Below are positions 26,796 through 36,266 of a stretch of DNA of 64,000 bases, one piece after another (position 1 is the first letter of the stretch; the number at the start of each line of letters is the position of its first letter). The DNA comes from Bermanella sp. WJH001 (GTDB lineage: Bacteria; Pseudomonadota; Gammaproteobacteria; Pseudomonadales; Oceanobacteraceae), in assembly GCF_030070105.1 (NCBI RefSeq), contig NZ_JASJOO010000003.1:109155-173154 (forward strand), written 5' to 3'. A model generated the notes under the pieces. It made no database searches. It was not told the DNA's origin and was given only the letters and a program-made list of their open reading frames with translations. A program made the position numbers and the translations under genes.

Positions 26796-28157
26796 ATGTT
26801 GCAACATTTTGGTTTAACCGGGCGCATTCTTTTTAGCTTTTGGCTGACACTGGTCTTAGTTGTGTTATCTATGGTGCTTATTTTTATTAGCCAAAAAGAT
26901 AACGATCATACAATGCACAGTATGCCACCGATTAAAACCGGTGAAGCGTTGACACTTAAATTACTGAGTAAAGATTATCAAGACGTTGCTTTGTGGTTTA
27001 AACAACAAGACCCTAGAGATACCCGTAGAATTTATGTCACTAATGAGGGGCAAGAAATATTAGCCCGAGAGCTGCCTAGAAACTTACAACGTATTAACGA
27101 TAAACTCTCGCCAACTCACCCGTTTATTCACCGCAAACGCCAAGGTCACATTTTAGTTGGCCGATATCTACTTTTACCTGACGGTCATAATGTCAATATT
27201 CTCATTCGAAGCCGTGACCACAAACCCCCAATACACAGTATTCTGGCAGACCAGTGGCTGGGATTTGTTGTGTCAGCGATTCTCATTAGTGGCCTTATAA
27301 GCTATTTGTTGGCGCTTTATATTATTAAGCCCATCATTGTTTTAAGGAACGCCACGCAAAAATTAGCATCCGGTGATTTATCCATTCGAGTCCTTGATGA
27401 TATGAAAGGCAGGCATGGTGAAATTTCATTACTTGCCCACGACTTTGATCATATGGCTGACCGTTTAGAAAAAACCATTTCTTCGCACAAACATCTTATT
27501 CAAGATATTAGTCACGAATTGCGCAGCCCAGTGGCACGCTTACAACTCGCACTAGAGCTATGTAAAAAACGCCTTAATATAGCAGACGATCAAATAGATA
27601 TTGCTCGCATTGAAAAAGAATGCGAACAACTGAACGCCATTATCAATACGCTATTAAACTTACCCGCTTATGAGCTTGAGCCTTCATTAGCGTTTCAAGA
27701 TAATGTCAATATGACTCAATTACTGCAACACATCTGTGATGACTTAAATTTTAGTCACCCAACTAATCAGCTAGCCCTGTCTATCTTAACCACCAAGAAG
27801 CTGACGCTTCTGGCAAACGAACAATTACTGCGCAGTGCTGTGGAAAATGTACTTAAGAATGCTCAGTACTATCATCAAGCAGAAACACCGATTGATGTTA
27901 GCATCACGGTTGAGCAAAACATGATTGTTATTCGCTGCTGTGACCAAGGCCCAGGGGTTAACAGTGCTCAGCTTGAAGAAATTTTCAAACCGTTTTATCG
28001 CATTAGCGAAGCAAGAGAGCGTGCCAGTGGTGGCCATGGGCTAGGTCTTGCCATCAGCAAGCGTGCCATTGAACTGCACAACGGGACGATTGTTGCCCAG
28101 CATCAATCTCCCCATGGTTTATGTGTCGTTATTAGCCTGCCGTATGACCCATCTTAA
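26796..28157 (+). CDS. cpxA: Envelope-stress sensor histidine kinase CpxA
   Basis: The 453-residue protein has two membrane segments (about 8-28 and 160-182) around a short periplasmic sensor, a HAMP linker, a HisKA domain with His240 in ISHELRSPVARLQLALEL, and a HATPase domain with N-box, DQGPGV and GGHGLGLAI. The SHELRSPxARL phospho-acceptor sequence is typical of CpxA. It would sense misfolded envelope proteins and phosphorylate the CpxR encoded 3 nt upstream. The start is close behind the cpxR stop, so the two are surely co-translated. Confidence 0.9.
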   Translation: MLQHFGLTGRILFSFWLTLVLVVLSMVLIFISQKDNDHTMHSMPPIKTGEALTLKLLSKDYQDVALWFKQQDPRDTRRIYVTNEGQEILARELPRNLQRINDKLSPTHPFIHRKRQGHILVGRYLLLPDGHNVNILIRSRDHKPPIHSILADQWLGFVVSAILISGLISYLLALYIIKPIIVLRNATQKLASGDLSIRVLDDMKGRHGEISLLAHDFDHMADRLEKTISSHKHLIQDISHELRSPVARLQLALELCKKRLNIADDQIDIARIEKECEQLNAIINTLLNLPAYELEPSLAFQDNVNMTQLLQHICDDLNFSHPTNQLALSILTTKKLTLLANEQLLRSAVENVLKNAQYYHQAETPIDVSITVEQNMIVIRCCDQGPGVNSAQLEEIFKPFYRISEARERASGGHGLGLAISKRAIELHNGTIVAQHQSPHGLCVVISLPYDPS

Positions 28158-28227
28158 GCCTTAAAATAACCTCAGTCTCAGGTATACTCTGTGCGCGATT
28201 CTATTTTCATCTTGCTCTAGGTGTTTC

Positions 28228-30591
28228 ATGCTGCGTACATTATTGGTAATTGGTTTAGCGTTACTCTTTTCTTTGCCTGCTCACGCAAGGCAGTCCTGCG
28301 ACTGGCCGTTTAGGACCAGCATTCAAGTGCAGCAAAATGACTTTGATGGCTTAACTAATTACCCCGTTGATCTTGTGCTCACCAACAGCAATATGCACCC
28401 CCTTTATAATTGGAGTTCGGCAGGCCAAGACTTACGAATCTTTAGCGGGGATGACTTAACGGCACTGCCATTTAAAATCAATAGCTGGAGCGCCGGTAGT
28501 AAAAGCGCAGAAGTACGGGTGAGTTTTCCCACGCTAAACAAAGGCACGCGCACCATTTATATCTATTACGGAAACACCTCTGCTAGCAGTGTCAGCCAAA
28601 CAGTGGATGATTTGCCTTACGTGAATGGGCGAATTAAATTCCACACCCGCTCCAATTTAGGGGTTAACCCAACTAGTTTAGCGCAAGCAAAAAATACGTT
28701 TAACATAGGAAATGATACCAACACCGCATATGGCTGTAGTCACCCAGCAAACTTCACTGGCGTAACCAACCGTAATCAAGGGACTGGGCGCAGTCAAAAT
28801 AACTTCATCGCTTACTCTAAAACCAAATTTACCGTGGATGTAGCCGGCAATTGGGGCGTCCGTTATGGCGCTGACTTTGGTTATGGTGGTGGTTTATATA
28901 TAGATAAGGTCAATGTATTAGAAGAAATATGGAATCCAACAGGCGACTTCTGGTGGGCAGGTAATTGGAACAGCCAGTATGTACTGGATGGCTCGATTTA
29001 CTTAACACCGGGTGAACATGAATTGGAAATCATTGGGGCAGAAGGTTGTTGTGATGGCGGTGTAACCGTTCAATTTTCACGAAACTATAACGGTACTGGA
29101 GATTACAACACCGCCACATGGTTACCTTTTACCTCAGCGAATATCAATATTCGCAGTGAAGCTTGCCCAATACCTAGCTTAACCGTTAGTTATGGCGCAC
29201 ATGATGTGTGTTACCTTGACTTAGCCTTAACCAGCACAAGTAGCACCAATCAATATTGGACCACAGGTACAACACAGGCTTTAAACTTATCAATTGCCAA
29301 CCAAGACACTAGTAAAACAAGCCCATCTGGTAGCAAAATTTCATTTACATTACCCACAGACCTTAGCTACTCAAGCGCTACGGGAACAAACTGGACATGC
29401 TCAGTAAATAGCGGTGTTGTCACTTGCACATATGCACAAAGCATTAGCCCAGGGGCTCAATCAAGTACTCTTAATATCTCCCTAACTTTAAGTAGTAGCG
29501 CATCAAGTAGCAGCTATACCATATCGCCAACCGTCACAGGCAAAACACCTGATAATGTATCCAATAACAATGCTATTACTTTTACGATTAATGCATTAAA
29601 CGGTTCAGGTATACCTGCTAATTGTGCTAACCCTCAACCTGGGTTATTTGTAAAATTTTTTGACGTTTCTACTTTGGGAATCACAAGGATTGATAGTCAC
29701 AATGATTTTCTTAACGCCATAAGCGCAAGCAATAGTATTACGTTTTTAGGTGGCCAAACGATTCTCCCAAATGTTAACGGAAGCGGAAATCCATTCTCTG
29801 CAACCAGTGAAAGGTACTTAACCATATTTGAAGGCTATATCTATAGTGCCGTAAATACTCGAGCACGTTACGGAGTCGACGGTGATGATGCGGTAGAGTT
29901 AATATTTAATAATAACGTGGTGAGTGGACGTTATGGTTTAAATGGCCCAGCAGGCTCAGCTCAAGACAGAAGCGGATGGATTGCCTTAAGTACGGGCTTT
30001 AACCCATTTGCGTTTTATCACCACGAGCACACAGGTGGCGATACTTACGATGCATATTGGCGTTATGATGGTACAAATTCTTATGTCATCATACCTAATT
30101 CAGCGTTTTATCACTGCGCTGGCAATGCCAATATTCAACTCACCTCGTCAGTTAACGTGATCAATGATCCTGTTAATGGTGTGACACAACCAAAAGCCAT
30201 ACCGGGTGCCGTTTTACAACACACGGTGAATGCACAAAATATTGGTAACATCAGCACCGATTTAAACAGCACCACACTCATACAAGCGATCGACAGCAAA
30301 AGTAAAATGTATGTGGGCAATTTATCCGCTGGCAGCCCAATCATTTTCAATAACGCAGCTGGCAACCAAAACAGTGGTTTGACCTATGTCTTTACAAGTT
30401 TAACCAGCACCACTGACAGTCTTGCCTTTAGTACCGATGGTAATAACTTTAACTATACCCCGGTTGCCGATGCTGACGGTTATGATACCAATATCACTCA
30501 CTTCCGTTTAACACTTAACGGCACATTTAAACCCACTTATTCAGGTATCACCCCTAGCTTTAATTTTGTGTATCAAGTCATGCTAGATTGA
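28228..30591 (+). CDS. Large secreted DUF2341/PA14-like adhesin-type protein
   Basis: The 787-residue protein has a signal peptide (MLRTLLVIGLALLFSLPAHA), a DUF2341 domain (about 24-125), a PA14-like region (about 130-300), a DUF11-like beta domain (about 325-460), a second PA14-like region (about 475-640) and a final DUF11-like domain. PA14 and DUF2341 modules bind glycans or form adhesin stalks; MSHA-pilus MshQ proteins share this style. There is no C-terminal anchor or autotransporter barrel, so it may be released or held by a partner. Ser/Thr/Asn-rich composition fits an extracellular protein. Its end overlaps the convergent regulator gene by 19 nt. Confidence 0.75.
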   Translation: MLRTLLVIGLALLFSLPAHARQSCDWPFRTSIQVQQNDFDGLTNYPVDLVLTNSNMHPLYNWSSAGQDLRIFSGDDLTALPFKINSWSAGSKSAEVRVSFPTLNKGTRTIYIYYGNTSASSVSQTVDDLPYVNGRIKFHTRSNLGVNPTSLAQAKNTFNIGNDTNTAYGCSHPANFTGVTNRNQGTGRSQNNFIAYSKTKFTVDVAGNWGVRYGADFGYGGGLYIDKVNVLEEIWNPTGDFWWAGNWNSQYVLDGSIYLTPGEHELEIIGAEGCCDGGVTVQFSRNYNGTGDYNTATWLPFTSANINIRSEACPIPSLTVSYGAHDVCYLDLALTSTSSTNQYWTTGTTQALNLSIANQDTSKTSPSGSKISFTLPTDLSYSSATGTNWTCSVNSGVVTCTYAQSISPGAQSSTLNISLTLSSSASSSSYTISPTVTGKTPDNVSNNNAITFTINALNGSGIPANCANPQPGLFVKFFDVSTLGITRIDSHNDFLNAISASNSITFLGGQTILPNVNGSGNPFSATSERYLTIFEGYIYSAVNTRARYGVDGDDAVELIFNNNVVSGRYGLNGPAGSAQDRSGWIALSTGFNPFAFYHHEHTGGDTYDAYWRYDGTNSYVIIPNSAFYHCAGNANIQLTSSVNVINDPVNGVTQPKAIPGAVLQHTVNAQNIGNISTDLNSTTLIQAIDSKSKMYVGNLSAGSPIIFNNAAGNQNSGLTYVFTSLTSTTDSLAFSTDGNNFNYTPVADADGYDTNITHFRLTLNGTFKPTYSGITPSFNFVYQVMLD

Positions 30592-33206
30592 GCCGCCATA
30601 AGCGGCTCTCTATTATTCATGACTAATATTTCGGCGCGATTTTTCACCCCTAACTTTTGATATATGTTTTTCAAGTGCCACTTTGTGGTACTCAGTGCCA
30701 CATTCATTTCATTACTAATATCTTGATTGCTTAAGCCTGATTTTAGCAGCTGATATATTTTTACTTCTTTATCTGTCAGTGATGCAAGGTCAATAGAATG
30801 CATGGGTTTGATATCATCAAACACATCGTTATAGATTCTTAAAAAAGAATCGGATAAATGAACAACGGCGCTTTTAGATAACGCCAACAGCACTTCATTA
30901 ATGCCCGGCGCCTCATCAAATACATTTCTGGATAATACGCTTAGGCTATATTTTTTTAACAGGACATCCAATTGATTTAAGCTTTGCTGAGACTTACCTT
31001 CACGGTATAGCATCACTATGGCATTACATTTAGCAATGACATAGCGACTAATGAGTCCTAACGATAACAACTGTTGTGCTAGTGCATCTAATTTTTTATA
31101 CGCAATAGAAAACTGTGCATTTAAAGCATGAGCATAACAGGCTGCCAAAATGTAGCGCTCTTGAATTTCATCAAAGGAGTCGCCATTAATCACACCGCCC
31201 TGATGATTTTCAGAAATCACAATTGCATGATCATGCAATAATTTGTCCATCAAAATATGATCAGAGTTCACATAACACTGACGCGAGAGTTCACACAAAC
31301 TTTGACTTTTGAATCTAGGGTACTTACCTAGAATCAAAATACGATTCAACTGCTCTAACACCCCTCGTGCCGAGTGAGCACTGCCTAAATCAAACTCTAA
31401 TCGAGAAAAATACAAATACACAGTAGCAATTAACTCTGTCACACAGGCATGATTCACATAAGGAAATACCAGCTCACAAATATTATGGGATTTTTTAAGT
31501 TGGTTTTGCTCATATGCGACCACCATCATAGCCACATTCATACATAACCAAGGCATACTGCCTTTTGTCATTTTAGTTGTATTATAAACTTTAGATATAT
31601 ATTGAATCGCTTGGACACCTCGCCCCGTATAGCGATCACACAGTGCGATAATCATATCGGCATAACATTGAAAAAACACATAACCCTTTTTTTCTAATAT
31701 GATTTTTGCATGTTGAGCCAAACTCAAAGCCTTATCTAATCGACCATGTTGCATTTCAAAATAAGCGGCAATAACCATGGAAAATACACGATTATCACTG
31801 GCATGAGCATTAGCGAGCAAACGTTCAATGGTATGACGATCAACAACATCAATATCTCGTTGAAATAACATGAGACTTATCTTTAAAAACTCTAAATCAT
31901 CTTCATATTCCCGTGAAAACAAACTGGAATCCAATTCATCAATTAAAGATATAAAATACTGGGCCTGATGAAATCGTCTTGAAAAAATTAATGCATAGGC
32001 ATAATTCAATGACAACACCTTATTCATTAACAGCTTTTTCTCTCCAATTGAATCCAGCCATTTTATGGCATTGTTAAAGTCACCTTCTTTTAACCAATAA
32101 CCACAGCATTGAATGAGTGATTCACTGATAAATTCATCATCTTTCACTAATAGACAATGATAAGCAGCTAACTCAAACTCATTCATTTCAATGCAAATGG
32201 ATGCACTGACTTTATGCAATTTGTTTAGCTTATTACTCCCACCAAGCGTAGATAATTGCTTATTTAAAAAATCACTGAGCAACGAATGATACCGATACCA
32301 GCCAGGCCTTGTTGTATCTTTAATAATAAATGCCGAGCGATTCATTAGGTAGCGTATGAATTTTCCTGAGTTTTTTCGCCCTAACACACGGTCACATAAC
32401 TCTTCGTTAAATGACTTAAATATTGCACTAAATAAAAAAAACTGACGCCCTTCTTCTGTTAAAGAGGTATAGATATCATGAAAAAATGAGTCCATGATAT
32501 CGAGCCGCTCTTTTTCTAAATTTTTAATAAACTCTAAACCATGCTCATTAATCGCAAGCAGTGCAATTTTAATCCCTGATAGCCAACCTTCAGTTCTCTT
32601 TGTAATAAGTTTCACATCATATCCGGTTAATGAGTATTCACACATCTCTCTCGACAAATCACACACTTCTTTTTCAGACATTGAGAGGTCATGACTATCA
32701 ACAATCAACACATCATCATTCAGTTTGAGTGGTATTAAGTTGATTTTTGGAATAGACCGACTTGAAAAGATGAAATGAATATTACTGGGCATCTTGCTTA
32801 ACAAGCTATTTAATATATTGGTTTCATTGGGAAAGTTTAAATACTGAAAATCATCAATAATAAAGAACATTTCTTTTTTAAATGATTCAAAAACTAAAAC
32901 CAGAGTTTCAACAAAAAGTTTTTCATTTACTTGGACATCATCTGTAAAAACATTAAAAAATGGTGCTTGGATAACCTGCGTTTGCTTCCTGACTTCTAGC
33001 AAAATACTATTAAGAGCAGCATTAACACTGTAATTATCTTCAGGTACACAAAATCTTGTCACTATCTTTTTGTCTTGAGCACTGTGCCACTGATTTAACA
33101 GGGTGCTTTTTCCGTATCCTGATGGTGATACTATTAAGGTAAGCCGATGATGATCAGAGCAATCAAGAAGTGATAGTAATTCAGGTCTAGGCAGTAATGA
33201 TGTCAT
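30573..33206 (-). CDS. MalT/AlkS-type LuxR-family ATP-dependent regulator (LAL)
   Basis: The 877-residue protein has an N-terminal STAND-type NTPase with Walker A GYGKST (30-35) and Walker B FFIIDDFQYL, a long helical TPR-like middle, and a C-terminal LuxR HTH (LTDKEVKIYQLLKSGLSNQD onward). This is the layout and size of MalT and AlkS, which are switched on by a small-molecule inducer and ATP. The inducer is not readable. It is divergent from the alpha-dioxygenase gene with a 234-nt shared region, so that gene is its most likely target; a fatty acid, alkane or aldehyde inducer is inference only. Confidence 0.85.
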   Translation of the reverse strand: MTSLLPRPELLSLLDCSDHHRLTLIVSPSGYGKSTLLNQWHSAQDKKIVTRFCVPEDNYSVNAALNSILLEVRKQTQVIQAPFFNVFTDDVQVNEKLFVETLVLVFESFKKEMFFIIDDFQYLNFPNETNILNSLLSKMPSNIHFIFSSRSIPKINLIPLKLNDDVLIVDSHDLSMSEKEVCDLSREMCEYSLTGYDVKLITKRTEGWLSGIKIALLAINEHGLEFIKNLEKERLDIMDSFFHDIYTSLTEEGRQFFLFSAIFKSFNEELCDRVLGRKNSGKFIRYLMNRSAFIIKDTTRPGWYRYHSLLSDFLNKQLSTLGGSNKLNKLHKVSASICIEMNEFELAAYHCLLVKDDEFISESLIQCCGYWLKEGDFNNAIKWLDSIGEKKLLMNKVLSLNYAYALIFSRRFHQAQYFISLIDELDSSLFSREYEDDLEFLKISLMLFQRDIDVVDRHTIERLLANAHASDNRVFSMVIAAYFEMQHGRLDKALSLAQHAKIILEKKGYVFFQCYADMIIALCDRYTGRGVQAIQYISKVYNTTKMTKGSMPWLCMNVAMMVVAYEQNQLKKSHNICELVFPYVNHACVTELIATVYLYFSRLEFDLGSAHSARGVLEQLNRILILGKYPRFKSQSLCELSRQCYVNSDHILMDKLLHDHAIVISENHQGGVINGDSFDEIQERYILAACYAHALNAQFSIAYKKLDALAQQLLSLGLISRYVIAKCNAIVMLYREGKSQQSLNQLDVLLKKYSLSVLSRNVFDEAPGINEVLLALSKSAVVHLSDSFLRIYNDVFDDIKPMHSIDLASLTDKEVKIYQLLKSGLSNQDISNEMNVALSTTKWHLKNIYQKLGVKNRAEILVMNNREPLMAAQSSMT
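30590..30608 (+). terminator. Terminator hairpin embedded in the convergent gene's 3' end
   Basis: GAGCCGC (30590-30596) and GCGGCTC (30602-30608) form a 7-bp stem directly at the stop codon of the DUF2341 gene, followed by a short T-rich stretch. The hairpin lies inside the last codons of the LuxR-type gene on the other strand. Confidence 0.5.
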
Positions 33207-33341
33207 TGTTATAATTTTAGTCGCATCAAATTAATTAATACTTATTTCGTATTAATAGTGATAACACAAAATTAATTGAGCAAGGTTTATTACGCCAGCT
33301 TTATCAATTTGCCAAATTGTTATCAATCCTCATGGTTTTTC

Positions 33342-33357
33342 CCCTCCTTTGGGAGGG
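33342..33357. promoter_or_regulatory. Candidate operator: short GC-rich inverted repeat
   Basis: CCCTCC (33342-33347) and GGAGGG (33352-33357) form an inverted repeat about 85 nt before the dioxygenase start and 135 nt from the regulator start. MalT-type regulators bind G-rich asymmetric boxes, so this is a plausible site for the neighbouring LAL protein. No clear -35/-10 pair could be fixed around it. Confidence 0.35.
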
Positions 33358-33440
33358 TACAAAAAACGTCCCCTAGTATTTATCCTCGCAGGCCAAGCTC
33401 AAAAACGAGCTTATTTATAATAACAATAAGGATGAATAAC

Positions 33441-36197
33441 ATGAGCAATTCAGTTTGGGTCACATGGCCCGCCCTGACTAAGCTAGGTTCATTAGGTGTA
33501 ATTGCCGGACTACTGGTCATTGGCCTAGAACGTGAAAAGCTGTTTGATAACAACTTATTTGATGTAGAAAACTACGAAAAACATAACGCAAATATCGTGT
33601 GTGATGAGCGCAGTAAAACCGCTCGAACTGAAGATGGCACCTGTAATATTTTAGAGAACCCAGCTGAAGGTTCCGTATACATGCGCTTTGGTCGAAATGT
33701 GGATTTAGAAAGTGTTGCTCACGAACAAGATGAAGCCACCTTACTTGAACCTAACCCTCGTGAAGTCAGTAATACTCTAATGGCACGAGAAGAGTTTAAA
33801 CCTGCCACCAGTGTTAACTTTATCGCCGCCGCATGGATTCAATTTATGGTGCATGACTGGGTGGATCACGGTGATAATGATTCAAGTAATCCCATTGAAG
33901 TGCCATTACCTGATGGTGATGTCTTAGGCAGTGGCTCCCTAAGTATTGATCGCACCCAAGCCGATACATCTCGCACCCCAGAAGAAGCCCATCTACCTGA
34001 TACATATCGCAATACCAATACTCACTGGTGGGATGGCTCACAGCTATATGGGTCAAGCCTTGAGCAAAATAATAAAGTCCGCAGTTTTGTTGACGGCAAG
34101 TTAATCGTAGAGGCCGATAACACCCTGCCTGAAGATTACTTTACTGGCGTACCCATCACAGGTTTTAACAAAAACTGGTGGGTGGGTCTTAGCATGATGC
34201 ACCAATTATTTACCCTTGAGCACAACGCCATTGCCGACATGTTAAAACAAAATAATCCAAATAAAGATGACCAGTGGTTATACGATAAAGCCCGTTTAAT
34301 CAACGCGGCTCTTATGGCAAAAATTCATACGGTTGAATGGACACCGGCCATCATTGCTAACCCAGTGACTGAACGTGCCATGTATGCAAACTGGTGGGGC
34401 TTATCTGGTGAGCGTGAAGGTCGTGATAAGTTTCAGGCTGAATACGAAGCACTGGCCAATGACATTATCAAAAAAGATTCTTTCGTAAAAACCATTTTAG
34501 GTTTCGACCCTGAATTACGTAATTTATTAGATGATGCATCTTTCATTGAACATGCACTGGGCGGTTTAGTGGGTTCTCGTCAACCGGATAACGCCGGCAC
34601 CCCTTACACCCTGACTGAAGAGTTTGTTGAGGTTTATCGTATGCACCCATTAATGCGTGACAGCGTTGAGGTCTATGATATTGGCTCAAACATGGTGAGT
34701 ACTTCCATTAATTTAGAAGACACCCGTAACGGATATGCCGAAGACATTCTTGTTGAACAAGGTGGTGATCGCCTTTGGTATAGCTTTGGTATTACTCATC
34801 CAGGCTCACTGACTTTAAATAACTACCCAGAATTTTTACGTAACTTGGATATTCCTTTAGTGGGTAATATCGACTTAGCAACGGTTGATATCGTGCGAGA
34901 TCGTGAACGTGGTGTGCCCCGTTATAATGAGTTCCGCCGTCAAATTGGTTTAAACCCAATTACAAAATTTGAAGACCTCACCACCGAACCTGTTCTTTTA
35001 GAGAAATTAAAACGCATCTATAACAATGATATTGAAAAAATCGATGCTCTTGTGGGTCAGCTTGCTGAAACCGTTCGCCCTGAAGGTTTTGCGTTTGGTG
35101 AAACTGCCTTTCAAATTTTTATTATGAATGCCTCGCGTCGTTTAATCACTGACCGTTTTTATACCAAAGATTACACCGCACAAGTGTATACAAAAGAAGG
35201 TATTGATTGGGTAGAAGAGCAAACTATGGTGAGTGTATTAAATCGTCATTTCCCTGAGTTAAATACCAGTTTAGTGGGCGTTGAAAATGCGTTTAAACCT
35301 TGGGGACTAAATATTACAGATGACTATAAAAACTGGGCGGCGTGCGATAAAGAACAACATTTATGGGTAAACGGTGCAATGCGTACTCAGTACCCACAAG
35401 ATGCGGTTCCTGCATTAAAAGATGTGGATATTGGTGGCCTAATCGACAGCATTCTATGGACCAAAGTAAAACGAAACGATGATGTTGCACCACTTGGATA
35501 TGAAAAACCCATTCATGCACACGGTGCGATGGCAACGGTTGCTTTTGATGCGGTTGCAGGTCAGCCTTATAGTGGAATATTTAAAGGCTCTGAATGTGGC
35601 TTGTTACGTTTAAGTGTCACAGGCACGCCGTCTGATCGCGGTTTTGCCCCAGGCCTTGCATGGAAAGCATTTGTCGACGGTAAAAACTCACGCAATGTCT
35701 CTGCGTTGTATACCTTATCTGGTCAAGGTGATAACCATAACTTCTTTGCAAATGAGCTTTCACAGTATGTAAGCCCTGAGGTCAATGAAACCCTTGGCAC
35801 CACTGCGCTGTTTTCGTTAGTCACCTCAAAACCCACTCGACTGATGACCACTAAGATGGCAAAAGTGACACAAGACGGAACGGTTGAATCAAATATTGTT
35901 GCACCGACCCAACTTTATTTTGTGCCCAGGGCCGAATTGAAATCACGCTTTGCATCAAGTGCCCATGACTTTAGAGAAGATTTAGTGAGCTTGCCAGAAG
36001 GTACGGTACTGTATGATGTTTACGGCACCACCAAAGAGATTAGACACTCGATTTTCCCTTACTTTAATAATCGTTATGCTAAATCCAGACGTGACAGTGC
36101 CGTTAAAATTGGCCAAATACGATTAACCTCTGAATTTAACTTATCAACCTTTGGTGACGGGGGAGTGTTCTTTAGACATCAACGTTACGAAGATTAA
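33441..36197 (+). CDS. Fatty-acid alpha-dioxygenase (heme peroxidase family) with catalase-like extension
   Basis: The 918-residue protein matches alpha-DOX enzymes, which add O2 to the alpha carbon of fatty acids to give 2-hydroperoxides. Key sites: distal heme ligand region FMVHDWVDHG (His138), and VYRMH with the catalytic tyrosine (Tyr399) and proximal His402, as in plant alpha-DOX. The WWDGS and LEHN segments also fit. A hydrophobic N-terminal segment (about 6-30) may tether it to the membrane. Residues after about 620 form an extra region with IHAHGAMATVAF (His692) and GDNHNFFANELS, reminiscent of a catalase-type barrel, but without the usual tyrosine heme ligand motif. The ATG at 33441 has AAGGA upstream; an earlier frame start at 33276 is not credible. 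Confidence 0.85.
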   Translation: MSNSVWVTWPALTKLGSLGVIAGLLVIGLEREKLFDNNLFDVENYEKHNANIVCDERSKTARTEDGTCNILENPAEGSVYMRFGRNVDLESVAHEQDEATLLEPNPREVSNTLMAREEFKPATSVNFIAAAWIQFMVHDWVDHGDNDSSNPIEVPLPDGDVLGSGSLSIDRTQADTSRTPEEAHLPDTYRNTNTHWWDGSQLYGSSLEQNNKVRSFVDGKLIVEADNTLPEDYFTGVPITGFNKNWWVGLSMMHQLFTLEHNAIADMLKQNNPNKDDQWLYDKARLINAALMAKIHTVEWTPAIIANPVTERAMYANWWGLSGEREGRDKFQAEYEALANDIIKKDSFVKTILGFDPELRNLLDDASFIEHALGGLVGSRQPDNAGTPYTLTEEFVEVYRMHPLMRDSVEVYDIGSNMVSTSINLEDTRNGYAEDILVEQGGDRLWYSFGITHPGSLTLNNYPEFLRNLDIPLVGNIDLATVDIVRDRERGVPRYNEFRRQIGLNPITKFEDLTTEPVLLEKLKRIYNNDIEKIDALVGQLAETVRPEGFAFGETAFQIFIMNASRRLITDRFYTKDYTAQVYTKEGIDWVEEQTMVSVLNRHFPELNTSLVGVENAFKPWGLNITDDYKNWAACDKEQHLWVNGAMRTQYPQDAVPALKDVDIGGLIDSILWTKVKRNDDVAPLGYEKPIHAHGAMATVAFDAVAGQPYSGIFKGSECGLLRLSVTGTPSDRGFAPGLAWKAFVDGKNSRNVSALYTLSGQGDNHNFFANELSQYVSPEVNETLGTTALFSLVTSKPTRLMTTKMAKVTQDGTVESNIVAPTQLYFVPRAELKSRFASSAHDFREDLVSLPEGTVLYDVYGTTKEIRHSIFPYFNNRYAKSRRDSAVKIGQIRLTSEFNLSTFGDGGVFFRHQRYED

Positions 36198-36219
36198 ACA
36201 AGGTTGAAATCATAAAAAC

Positions 36220-36253
36220 AAAAAGGCCGATTGATATTTCAATCGGCCTTTTT
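36220..36253. terminator. Bidirectional terminator between dioxygenase and patatin genes
   Basis: Arms 36220-36234 and 36239-36253 form a 15-bp perfect stem with a TATT loop, with A-run and T-run ends. It separates the two convergent genes. Confidence 0.9.
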
Positions 36254-36266
36254 GGTAACGGGCTTT

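Noticed and set aside
34215-34226. LEHN segment as the proximal heme ligand of the dioxygenase
   Set aside because: In alpha-DOX enzymes the proximal His is in the YRMH motif (His402 here); LEHN (259-262) is a conserved structural segment.
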